Below, piece by piece: positions 14,859-22,304 of a stretch of DNA of 31,565 nucleotides (positions are counted from its first letter, which is position 1; the number at the start of each line of letters is the position of its first letter). A program made the position numbers and the translations under genes. The stretch covers positions 17,128 to 48,692 of the forward strand of contig DFQX01000048.1 of the NCBI GenBank assembly GCA_002381155.1, read 5' to 3'. The DNA is from Flavobacteriaceae bacterium UBA3478 (GTDB taxonomy: Bacteria > Bacteroidota > Bacteroidia > Flavobacteriales > Flavobacteriaceae). Under the pieces are notes generated by a model, which worked only from the letters and a program-made list of their open reading frames with translations, did no database searches and had not been told where the DNA came from.

Positions 14859-15695
14859 TTATTGCAGAAGTCGAATACCTCTGGCTTCTATCGAGATTTT
14901 TTTGGATTTCAGAAGCCCTCCGACTGCCTTTTTAAAAAGCTTTTTACTCATTTGAGTAAGTTTATAAATTTCATCCGGTGAAGACTTATCGTGAATAGGA
15001 AGAAAGCCTTTAGGTTCGGCCTTTAATAATTTCAACAAACTCATTGCGCCCTCCTCTAGAGCTTTTAATCCGACCGGGTGTAAACTTAAATCGACTTTAA
15101 GGTCTTCACGCTGGCGAATCACATAAAGAGTTAACTCGTCCCCTCTTTTAAGATGAGCTGAATCTCTGTCGTGATAGACTAGGCCCAACCATTTACCCTC
15201 TAAAATACACTCAAACCCTAAATCGGAGCGGCTAGCAACAATGGCTTGAAAGGAGGTGCCAGGAATAATGGATTCAGTAATGGGCTCTATGAATCGCTTC
15301 CATCGCTTTGAAGCTACTAATCGACCTGATAATTCGTCTAAATAGCAATGGATAAAAACAGAAGAATCAACTTCAAGATCCTCGGAAGATTCTCGGTAGG
15401 GTAAAAAGAGTTGTTTTTGTAATCCCCAGTCTAAGAAATAGCCATTTTTTGAACGATCTGCGATTTTCAAGTAACCAAAATGATCGCGAATCACTTTTGG
15501 CTTTTTAAGTGAAAGTACAGGTCTTTCTTCATGATCCAGGTAACAAAAGAGGGACATTGTCACTCCTTGTTCAAGGTCTGGCGTAATTTCAGCATTGGGC
15601 AATAATACCTCAGTTCCTTCCTCGTCAGTAAAATACCAGCCTTGAGGTGTTTTATGGGAGGCTTGCAGTTCATTATATAGTCCTAAACCAATCAT
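14859..15695 (-). CDS. cvfB: S1-type RNA-binding protein, CvfB/YitL-like
   Basis: 278 residues that fit the CvfB family: several consecutive S1/OB-fold repeats with strand patterns such as GWYFTDEEGTEVLLPNAE (about 19-36), GYFLDWGLQKQLFLPYRE (about 85-102) and FECILEGKWLGLVYHD (about 161-176), then a C-terminal winged helix (about 208-278, FLPIHDKSSPDEIYKLTQM). In Gram-positive bacteria CvfB affects virulence gene expression through RNA binding; the role in Bacteroidota is not known to me. Its ATG overlaps the menD stop by four bases (ATGA), so it is translationally coupled to menD. The link to menaquinone synthesis is positional only. Confidence 0.85.
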   Translation of the reverse strand: MIGLGLYNELQASHKTPQGWYFTDEEGTEVLLPNAEITPDLEQGVTMSLFCYLDHEERPVLSLKKPKVIRDHFGYLKIADRSKNGYFLDWGLQKQLFLPYRESSEDLEVDSSVFIHCYLDELSGRLVASKRWKRFIEPITESIIPGTSFQAIVASRSDLGFECILEGKWLGLVYHDRDSAHLKRGDELTLYVIRQREDLKVDLSLHPVGLKALEEGAMSLLKLLKAEPKGFLPIHDKSSPDEIYKLTQMSKKLFKKAVGGLLKSKKISIEARGIRLLQ

Positions 15696-17362
15696 TCGAG
15701 CGCTTTAAAGTAATTTAATAAAATAGCCTCATTATTTTGAGGATGAGTAATTACCTCCAGAAGCTTCGGTTTTGATGAGTGATTAAAAAATGAATCCAAG
15801 GCATTTTCTAAATCGTTTAACGCTTTGACAGAATGGTAATCGAAATCAAAGTGTTCGGCAAGATGTCTGGCGGTAAACTGATGTCGCGTTTCGAAGTATT
15901 CTGAAAAATGTAAACTATTTTCTTTTCCGGGTAGAATTCTAAAAATACCTCCTCCGCTGTTATTCAGAATGATAATTCTAAAGTTAGAAGGTAGATCTCG
16001 AGTCCATAAAGCGTTAGAATCGTATAAAAAACTAAGATCTCCGGTTACCAAAACTACTGGTTGATCAGTACCCTTAGCATACCCCACAGCTGTTGAAACA
16101 CTGCCTTCTATCCCACTGGTACCTCGATTACAAAACTGATTATTCGCAGTTGGAAATAATTGTGCATATCGAATAGCCGAAGAATTTGCCATATGTATCA
16201 CATATCTCTCGGGAATACCTTTAAAAATTTTGGCATAGGCTTTAAAATCAGAATAAGGAGCATTCTCGATATACTCGCTTCTGCGTTTTTCAAGTCCTTT
16301 ATAATGATTCATCCAATACTTCTGATAGGAGTCGTCAATTTTTAGTGTATTTAAAAGGTTTTTAAGTGAATCTATTTTTAAACAACCTTTTAGCGCAAAA
16401 TAGGTGTCTCTGGCTGGAGCTCCTTTAAGATGTACATGAATTAAATTCATATGGGATCTAAGGAGTGCTTTAATTTTTTTCGAAACAATCATGCCCCCTG
16501 CGGTAATGAGTAAATCAGGTAATAATCGATTGAAATAATCGGGTGAATTCTCCAATTTCTCCAAAGGTGCAATTAAGGTATCTATACTGTCAACAGTATT
16601 TGATAAATTCAATTGAGATAAGCTCTCGTGAAGAAATAATACAGAGTGATGAGATTGTAAGTCTGTGAGCCATCTGATTTCCTCTGCTGAAGGCCTCAAA
16701 GTACCTACCAAACACATCACCTTTAATGGACGATTGGTAGAACCCAATTCTATAGATAAGGAATCTTCAACCTGATCTTCAATTTTAAGTCGTTCTGCCT
16801 CAACAGAGAATAGCGGTTCTTCGGTCTTATGGTAAAGTGGTTCATCAAAAGGGATATTGATATGAACCGGTCGCTGGGTGGTTTTTAGCTGAACAAGTGA
16901 CTCTTCAATACGTGATTTATTAACTGAATTAATAAAATCTTGGTTGGATGAATCATCTAATAATAAGTTCGTTGAATGGGCAATCATTCTTCCATAAACA
17001 CCCTCTTGAAGAATCGTTTGACCTTCCCCAATTTCTAACAAGTATTCTGGTCTATCCGCTGATAAAACAAGTAACGGAACATCACTATAGAAAGCTTCAG
17101 CTATGGTCGGAAAATAATTAAGCAAAGCCGATCCCGAGGTGCACACGAGAACTACAGGTTCATTTTTTGCCATCGCAAGTCCTAAACCATAAAACGCCGC
17201 CGAACGTTCGTCAACGATCGAATGACAATTAAATGCTTTGTTTTCAGAAAAACCAATAGTTAACGGAGCATTTCGTGAGCCTGGAGAAATCACTACCTCT
17301 TTTACGCCATAAAGTCGCAAAAGCTCTACGATTAGAAATGCCGAAGGAATCGAACTATACAT
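15692..17362 (-). CDS. menD: SEPHCHC synthase (MenD), thiamine diphosphate enzyme
   Basis: Joins isochorismate and 2-oxoglutarate (decarboxylating) to form SEPHCHC, the first committed step of menaquinone synthesis. 556 residues, normal for MenD. Visible: SPGSRNAPL (26-34), DERSAAFYGLGLA (51-63) with the conserved glutamate at 52, CTSGSALLNYFP (74-85), LSADRP, GEGQTI, and in the C-terminal ThDP-binding part NRGTSGIEGSVSTA and TGDLSFLYD followed by NNSGGGIF. These are the usual MenD signatures. A -7 element (17370-17377) sits just before the ATG, so menD may have its own start of transcription within the run. It ends in an ATGA overlap with cvfB. Confidence 0.96.
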   Translation of the reverse strand: MYSSIPSAFLIVELLRLYGVKEVVISPGSRNAPLTIGFSENKAFNCHSIVDERSAAFYGLGLAMAKNEPVVLVCTSGSALLNYFPTIAEAFYSDVPLLVLSADRPEYLLEIGEGQTILQEGVYGRMIAHSTNLLLDDSSNQDFINSVNKSRIEESLVQLKTTQRPVHINIPFDEPLYHKTEEPLFSVEAERLKIEDQVEDSLSIELGSTNRPLKVMCLVGTLRPSAEEIRWLTDLQSHHSVLFLHESLSQLNLSNTVDSIDTLIAPLEKLENSPDYFNRLLPDLLITAGGMIVSKKIKALLRSHMNLIHVHLKGAPARDTYFALKGCLKIDSLKNLLNTLKIDDSYQKYWMNHYKGLEKRRSEYIENAPYSDFKAYAKIFKGIPERYVIHMANSSAIRYAQLFPTANNQFCNRGTSGIEGSVSTAVGYAKGTDQPVVLVTGDLSFLYDSNALWTRDLPSNFRIIILNNSGGGIFRILPGKENSLHFSEYFETRHQFTARHLAEHFDFDYHSVKALNDLENALDSFFNHSSKPKLLEVITHPQNNEAILLNYFKALE

Positions 17363-17369
17363 TGTTCGA

Positions 17370-17377
17370 CAAAGGTA
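17370..17377 (-). promoter_or_regulatory. -7 promoter element in front of menD
   Basis: CAAAGGTA on the plus strand is TACCTTTG on the minus strand, an exact TAnnTTTG match, in the 32-base gap between menF and menD. The ATG follows only seven bases later, so a transcript from here would have almost no leader. No TTG is seen at -33. Confidence 0.45.
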
Positions 17378-17394
17378 AGAAGGCAGAAAGTAAT

Positions 17395-18441
17395 CTAAGC
17401 CATTAAAATGGAAGCTAAAGTTGAAGTTTTAATTCGAATCTCTTCAGTTTCTAGTTCAGGATCAGAATCAGCTGTGATTCCTGCTCCAACATACACCTTG
17501 ATCATCCCTTCTTTATAAGACATACATCTTAAATTCACATAAAGGGAAGAAGACTCTTTTTGAACTCTTCCTAAATAACCAGAATAAAGAGATCGGTTAA
17601 GAATTTCGTTTTCTTCAATATATCGGTAGGCCAAACTTTTCGGATAACCACAAACAGCAGCTGTAGGATGCAAAACACTTGCAATATCGGCAGTAGTTAA
17701 GTGGGGTTTTATCTGCCCTTCTATAATCGTTCGTAAATGAGCCAATTTACCTGCTTTTACCGTCTTCACCTCTCCTACATTCATGATATCAGCAGATTTA
17801 TCCAATAATTCAACAATCTCCTTAGTTACCCAAGCTTGTTCTGCTCTTTCCTTTTCTTTGAAAGGATCGGCATCCAAGTCTTCCAATTTTCGAGTACCAG
17901 CAAGAGCCATCGTTTTAAAATCTCTATGCTTTGATTGAACCAATACTTCTGGTGTAATTCCCATCCAAAGACCAAGGTCTGCACTGTAAAAAGAATATCG
18001 AAAACCTTCAGTGTCTGCTGCTAAAACTTTGTGTATTAAAAGGTGTATCTCCTTAGAGTATGCTACTTCAATCTGAGTATGAAGTACAACCTTATTTAGT
18101 AAACCCTTTCTTATTTCATCAATGGCATTGACAACTTTTAAACGGTAATCATTTAGAGCTGAATTAGAGATATCCAGCGTTTTAAACTGATCATCTCTAA
18201 AATTTGAATCTAACGTAAAAGGCTCCTCAGAGCACACCCGATAATAATAAGGCGTTTGTTCTGCAGAAAAGAGACCAACCACCCACAAATCATCTAAAAA
18301 ATTGTAGGCTTCATCCTTAATAGCGCTCAATTCCAAAAGCACAATTTGATCACTTTTTGGAGATCTGTAAAAAACGAAATCAAGACCTGCTTGTAAGAGT
18401 TCCTCGATCTTAGAAAGTAACAAAGGAGTTTCCTTAAACAC
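17395..18441 (-). CDS. menF: Isochorismate synthase (MenF-type, chorismate-binding family)
   Basis: Converts chorismate to isochorismate, the entry step of menaquinone synthesis. 348 residues, matching the short isochorismate synthases of Bacteroidota. The C-terminal chorismate-binding fold shows LAGTRKLEDLDADPF, HLRTIIEGQ, LHPTAAVCGYPK and a terminal SGYLGR with YVGAGITADSDPELE. The latter set is shared with anthranilate and salicylate synthases; the men neighbours decide the call. The start is GTG, overlapping the stop of the thioesterase by one base (TAGTG), and no upstream or nearby ATG exists, so translational coupling is likely. Confidence 0.93.
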   Translation of the reverse strand: MFKETPLLLSKIEELLQAGLDFVFYRSPKSDQIVLLELSAIKDEAYNFLDDLWVVGLFSAEQTPYYYRVCSEEPFTLDSNFRDDQFKTLDISNSALNDYRLKVVNAIDEIRKGLLNKVVLHTQIEVAYSKEIHLLIHKVLAADTEGFRYSFYSADLGLWMGITPEVLVQSKHRDFKTMALAGTRKLEDLDADPFKEKERAEQAWVTKEIVELLDKSADIMNVGEVKTVKAGKLAHLRTIIEGQIKPHLTTADIASVLHPTAAVCGYPKSLAYRYIEENEILNRSLYSGYLGRVQKESSSLYVNLRCMSYKEGMIKVYVGAGITADSDPELETEEIRIKTSTLASILMA

Positions 18442-18866
18442 TACTTTTTTTCTAGGGTTATCGTTAATAATTTACCCACAGAAATTAAAGCACCTTCTTG
18501 ATCAGTTACCTTAATTTCCCAGTGTTGCGTAGTTCTACCCAAGTGTACAGGTTTAGCAGTTGCGAAAACATCTCCCTCCCTTATTGATTTTAGATGATTT
18601 GCGCTGATTTCAATTCCTCTCACTAACAAATTTTCAGTCTGTTTAAAAACAAATACAGCAACACTCCCAACCGTTTCTATTAGAGCAGCGGTGGCCCCGC
18701 CGTGTAATACACCGTCGGGCTGGTGAACCGCTTTTGTAACCGGCATTTTGGCAGTTATGGTCTGATCCTCAAAATCTACATCTACGAAAGTAATATCCAA
18801 GGTTTCCATTAGTGTCCCCTTCTTTCTTGAATTACAACGATCTAAAACTTCTTGTTTGGAAATCAT
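18441..18866 (-). CDS. Hotdog-fold thioesterase, probable DHNA-CoA thioesterase
   Basis: 141-residue PaaI/MenI-type hotdog thioesterase. Key motif: QPDGVLHGGATAALIETVGS (49-68) with HGG at 55-57 and the catalytic glutamate at 64. The C-terminal half carries the GKLLTITLEK strand. Directly in front of menF with one-base overlap, it most likely hydrolyses 1,4-dihydroxy-2-naphthoyl-CoA to DHNA, the step before MenA; this substrate is inferred from context. The ATG overlaps the stop of the upstream YD-type gene by four bases. Confidence 0.88.
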   Translation of the reverse strand: MISKQEVLDRCNSRKKGTLMETLDITFVDVDFEDQTITAKMPVTKAVHQPDGVLHGGATAALIETVGSVAVFVFKQTENLLVRGIEISANHLKSIREGDVFATAKPVHLGRTTQHWEIKVTDQEGALISVGKLLTITLEKK

Positions 18867-19750
18867 GGTTCTGTATGGTAAGTAATTATTCGGTTAATGT
18901 ATTTGTTGCTTGGTGTTTCGATTCTTTTCACCCAATTCGATGGGGTATGATTGTCGTATTGATAAATGTAATTTTGTCGCTTGCTAGTAAGGCCATTACT
19001 CGCAACAATTCTGCTGATATTACCATTTTCATCGTAAGCGTAGGCTAACAGTTTTTGTGAAGTAGTGATAATAGTATCACTTTGAATCAAATAATCAATA
19101 AGCTCTTCTTTAATTATTTGAGCATTTTGATTTTTTTCAATAGCGTTTCTACGCAGAAGTATTCCTTGGCTCCATTCTTCAGTAATCGACTGTTCTTTAA
19201 GATCTGAAGCCATTTTCTTAATCCATGTACGCTCTACTAATTCATTATTCTTAAAGATACGAGTCACTGTAGAATCTCTGGTTTCAACGTACTGATAATC
19301 GTAACGTTCCTCCTCTATTCCATCGGACAGTAATCGGTTAAGTAATCTAGACCTATCGTCATAAGAGTAAGTGGTTTTCGAAACACTTTCCTCATCTAAT
19401 CGAATCGTCCATTCGATCACTTTATTTTCTCCGTAATCGAAATGAAATACATAAGACAGGTCTTTTAGTAATGAATTGTCTTGATACACTTCAATCCATT
19501 TTTGATCTAATGTATCATTCTTGTAAATGAATCGTATTTCTTCACGCCTATTCTGATCAAGTAGGGTGCTTAAACGAAGTAATCTACCCTCCTTATCAAA
19601 TTCGTAGGTCTCGGATCCGTATTCTGATTGTTGAATACACTGATACACCCTCCCTTTTAGGTCAAAATCCTTTAATGTCGGATGATTGATCTGTGCGCTT
19701 AGGCAATTGAATAGAAAAATTACTAAACCAAAGATTTTAAATCTAAGCAT
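18863..19750 (-). CDS. Secreted YD-repeat-like protein (hypothetical)
   Basis: 295 residues with a signal peptide (about 1-19; FGLVIFLFNCLSAQ). The mature part repeats tyrosine/arginine-centred units of the type YEFDKEGRLLRLS, YSYDDRSRLLNRL, YAYDENGNISRI, which resemble degenerate RHS/YD repeats; no conserved toxin tip or RHS core is visible, and the protein is short. Some similar proteins occur as cell-surface beta-strand repeats in Bacteroidota; function is unknown. A cysteine (FNC) lies near the end of the signal segment but the context is not a clear lipobox. It heads the men run: its stop overlaps the thioesterase start by four bases, and a -7 element (19755-19762) is just upstream. Confidence 0.82.
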   Translation of the reverse strand: MLRFKIFGLVIFLFNCLSAQINHPTLKDFDLKGRVYQCIQQSEYGSETYEFDKEGRLLRLSTLLDQNRREEIRFIYKNDTLDQKWIEVYQDNSLLKDLSYVFHFDYGENKVIEWTIRLDEESVSKTTYSYDDRSRLLNRLLSDGIEEERYDYQYVETRDSTVTRIFKNNELVERTWIKKMASDLKEQSITEEWSQGILLRRNAIEKNQNAQIIKEELIDYLIQSDTIITTSQKLLAYAYDENGNISRIVASNGLTSKRQNYIYQYDNHTPSNWVKRIETPSNKYINRIITYHTEP

Positions 19751-19754
19751 ACAT

Positions 19755-19762
19755 CAAAATTA
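19755..19762 (-). promoter_or_regulatory. -7 promoter element before the YD-repeat-like gene / men run
   Basis: Plus-strand CAAAATTA is TAATTTTG on the minus strand, an exact TAnnTTTG match. Only four bases separate it from the ATG at 19750, which predicts a leaderless or nearly leaderless transcript for the whole men run. No clear TTG at -33. Confidence 0.4.
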
Positions 19763-19819
19763 CAAGAATGAAATGGCATATTGGGTAGTTTGTGTAACTT
19801 GGTGACAAATAATTCAAAT

Positions 19820-21373
19820 ATGAAAAGAAGTCTATTTTCTATCTTAATCTTATCCTTACTGGTCGGATGTGCCAGAAATGAAACCAAAGCACCCGTTGAG
19901 GTTAGTGATGCTGATGCAGTTGCTCTTGCTGCCTCAATTACCGAAGGTGAATTAAAAGAACATTTATTCATTTATGCATCCGATGAGTTCGAAGGACGTG
20001 AAACTGGAACTGAAGGTCAGAAAAAGGCCGTTCAGTATATCGTTGACTATTACAAGGAGCTAAATATTGATCCTGCAGCAGGTACCAACGACTATATTCA
20101 GAAAGTACCCGTAAACTACACGACGGCTCCAACCGGTTCAGCTTCTGTAGGAAACAACTCTTTAGAATTGGGAGAACAATTGGTAAGCTTTACTCCGCTC
20201 GAAGGTGAATATTCAGTGGTGTTCGTTGGTCATGGTATTGTGGATGGAACTGTAAATGATTACGTAAACCTCGATGTTGAAGGGAAAATTGTTCTTGCTG
20301 TAGCAGGAGAACCTAAAAATGACGATGGAACCTATGTTCTTACCGGAACAGAGGAAATATCAAAATGGAGCAATCGATCTGAGGCACTACCTAAAAGAGT
20401 AGATGCAGCTAAAGAAAATGGAGCGGCCGGTCTTCTTTTTGTCGACGATGACAATTTTTCACGTTACAATCGTTATTTCTCTTATATGAGACGAAACAAT
20501 AGTGGCCAAATGCGCTTAGATACTGGAGAAGAAACGTTTTTCAGCGGTCTATTAAAATCAGAATCTTTAGCTCTATTTGGGCTAAGTAAGGATGATTTTG
20601 AAGGTAAAACCCTTGATCTAAGTTTTACTGTCTCAATACAAGGAGGAACTAAAGAGGTGGATACTGAAAATGTAGCTGCAGTTATTGAGGGCGTTGATTT
20701 TCCTGACGAGTACGTTGTAATTTCTTCTCACCTAGACCACATTGGAATCAATGCTGATGGAGAAATCAATAATGGCGCTGATGATGACGGCTCAGGAACT
20801 GTTGCGCTTTTAGAAATTGCTGAAGCTTTTAAAATGGCCAAAGAGCAAGGAAAAGGCCCAAGGAGAACCATAGTATTTTTACATGTTACGGGAGAAGAAA
20901 AGGGTTTATTAGGTTCTGAATACTATACTGATTTTGAGCCTCTATATCCGCTAGAAAATACCGTAACTAACCTAAATATTGATATGATTGGCCGTATCGA
21001 TCCTGAACGCTCGGGAGATCGCAATTATATCTATCTCATTGGATCAGATAAACTAAGCACTGATCTTCATGAACTCTCTGAAGCGGTGAATCAAAAGTAT
21101 ATGCAAATTGAACTCGATTATACCTATAACGATGAAAATGATCCAAATCGATTCTACTATCGATCTGATCATTACAATTTTGCAAAAAATAATATTCCAA
21201 TCATTTTCTATTTCAATGGAACACACGATGACTATCACCGCGAAAGTGATACCCCTGATAAGATCAATTATGATCTATTAGAGAATCGCTCAAGATTGGT
21301 ATTTCATACGGCTTTAGAAGTAGCCAATAGAGACCAAAAGCCAGTGGTAGATAAAGCTGAAGTTGAAGAATAA
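19820..21373 (+). CDS. M28 family zinc metallopeptidase, lipoprotein
   Basis: 517-residue exported aminopeptidase-like enzyme. The N-terminus MKRSLFSILILSLLVGCARN is a lipoprotein signal peptide with Cys 17 as lipidation site, so it is membrane-anchored in the envelope. A PA-type insert with VNYTTAP and DYVNLDVEGKIVLAVAGEP precedes the catalytic part. M28 metal-binding positions are visible: SHLDHIG (first His/Asp), NNGADDDGSGT, GEEKGLLGS (catalytic Glu), NIDMIG, and late YHRESDTPDKI with the last His. The open frame can be extended to a TTG at 19781, but the ATG at 19820 gives a proper signal peptide. It is divergent from the men run and ends at a bidirectional terminator. Confidence 0.93.
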   Translation: MKRSLFSILILSLLVGCARNETKAPVEVSDADAVALAASITEGELKEHLFIYASDEFEGRETGTEGQKKAVQYIVDYYKELNIDPAAGTNDYIQKVPVNYTTAPTGSASVGNNSLELGEQLVSFTPLEGEYSVVFVGHGIVDGTVNDYVNLDVEGKIVLAVAGEPKNDDGTYVLTGTEEISKWSNRSEALPKRVDAAKENGAAGLLFVDDDNFSRYNRYFSYMRRNNSGQMRLDTGEETFFSGLLKSESLALFGLSKDDFEGKTLDLSFTVSIQGGTKEVDTENVAAVIEGVDFPDEYVVISSHLDHIGINADGEINNGADDDGSGTVALLEIAEAFKMAKEQGKGPRRTIVFLHVTGEEKGLLGSEYYTDFEPLYPLENTVTNLNIDMIGRIDPERSGDRNYIYLIGSDKLSTDLHELSEAVNQKYMQIELDYTYNDENDPNRFYYRSDHYNFAKNNIPIIFYFNGTHDDYHRESDTPDKINYDLLENRSRLVFHTALEVANRDQKPVVDKAEVEE

Positions 21374-21394
21374 GGATTTACTGATCGATCAATA

Positions 21395-21423
21395 AAAAAG
21401 GGCTCCGAAATGGAGCCCTTTTT
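21395..21423. terminator. Bidirectional terminator between the M28 peptidase and tRNA-His
   Basis: Perfect 12-bp stem AAAAAGGGCTCC (21395-21406) with GGAGCCCTTTTT (21412-21423), loop GAAAT. A-rich before and T-rich after, so it can end both the plus-strand peptidase and the minus-strand tRNA transcript. Confidence 0.93.
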
Positions 21424-21429
21424 GTTTTG

Positions 21430-21503
21430 GGTGGAAGACCGGGTTCGAACCGGCGACCTCTGGAACCACAATCCAGCGCTCTAACCAACTGAGCTACAAC
21501 CAC
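21430..21503 (-). tRNA. tRNA-His (anticodon GTG)
   Basis: Minus-strand cloverleaf: D arm GCTC-AGTTGGTTA-GAGC, anticodon stem CTGGA/TCCAG around loop TTGTGGT (anticodon GTG, His), T arm GCCGG-TTCGAAC-CCGGT. CCA is not encoded. The plus-strand C at 21504 provides the extra G-1 typical of tRNA-His, opposite C73. In the acceptor stem pairs 5-68 and 6-67 are T-T on this reading, leaving five of seven pairs. A promoter-like TTG-N20-TACATTTG is upstream (21522-21552). Confidence 0.95.
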
Positions 21504-21521
21504 CGTGTAATTTCAGGTTGG

Positions 21522-21552
21522 CAAATGTAGTATTTTTCTCGATTCAATTCAA
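21522..21552 (-). promoter_or_regulatory. Promoter for tRNA-His
   Basis: Minus strand: TTG (21552-21550), 20-base spacer, TACATTTG (21529-21522), both matching the Bacteroidota sigma consensus. The tRNA 5' end is 17-18 bases downstream. It lies between the end of bshB1 and the tRNA, so the tRNA need not depend on read-through from bshB1. Confidence 0.65.
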
Positions 21553-21570
21553 AGAGAAAAGCACAACAAA

Positions 21571-22293
21571 TTAGTGTATATCAAACAAACTTTTAATTAA
21601 TGGATACCGTTGAACCGTAAAACCCTCTGCATAAGCTACTCCAGTAATTCTTCCCATATTCTGAGCGCGGTACTTCACTGAATCTAAAAAGTTCTTACTG
21701 CTAATAGGTGTTTCAGGCTCCTTACTGTTTGGATCATAAAACTGCGTAGAATAGGCGAGAATAGACGTTACCTTCTTGTCCATGGTATGACTGATGTCCA
21801 CTACAAAATCGGGTTCAAGGTCGTACCACTGAATCATGTGATAGACATGATGTGGTCGAAAGGCCTCTTGATTCTGTCCTTGATCATTTAAGGTGTCTAT
21901 TTTCTGTAATCCACTTAAAAAACAGGCATCACTGACTAGCTTCGCTCCTCTCCCATGATCAATATGTCGATCGTGAATCGCATTAGCTATTACAATCTTT
22001 GGACGATACTTTCTAATTTTTTGAATAATGGCCAGCTGATGTTCTTTATTGTTTTCGAAAAAACCATCTGCAAAACCTAGATTTTCTCTAACACTAACTC
22101 CAAGTATTTTTGCTGCTTTTGAGGCTTCCTTATCACGGTCCTCCGCAGAACCCCTAGTTCCTAATTCTCCACGGGTAAGATCTATGATTCCTACCGATTT
22201 ACCCTCAGCTACTGCAGAAGCAATCGTGCCAGCAGCACCTAATTCAGCGTCATCAGGATGCGCTCCAAATACTAAAAGATCTAATTGAGTCAT
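21571..22293 (-). CDS. bshB1: Bacillithiol biosynthesis deacetylase BshB1
   Basis: Zinc-dependent PIG-L/LmbE-type deacetylase that removes acetyl from GlcNAc-malate in bacillithiol synthesis. 240 residues. Visible: LLVFGAHPDDAELGAAGTI (about 6-24) with the HPDD metal/catalytic motif, DLTRGELGTRG, and HDRHIDHGRGAKL (about 108-120) carrying the third metal histidine. The LTRGELGTRG form is typical of BshB1 rather than mycothiol enzymes. It follows ccsBA by 11 bases on the same strand, so the two are probably co-transcribed; bshA and bshC are not in the window. Confidence 0.93.
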   Translation of the reverse strand: MTQLDLLVFGAHPDDAELGAAGTIASAVAEGKSVGIIDLTRGELGTRGSAEDRDKEASKAAKILGVSVRENLGFADGFFENNKEHQLAIIQKIRKYRPKIVIANAIHDRHIDHGRGAKLVSDACFLSGLQKIDTLNDQGQNQEAFRPHHVYHMIQWYDLEPDFVVDISHTMDKKVTSILAYSTQFYDPNSKEPETPISSKNFLDSVKYRAQNMGRITGVAYAEGFTVQRYPLIKSLFDIH

Positions 22294-22304
22294 TGCTTCA
22301 GCGG

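Noticed and set aside
19781..19819. Extension of the M28 peptidase to TTG at 19781
   Set aside because: It would place 13 residues before a clear lipoprotein signal peptide.
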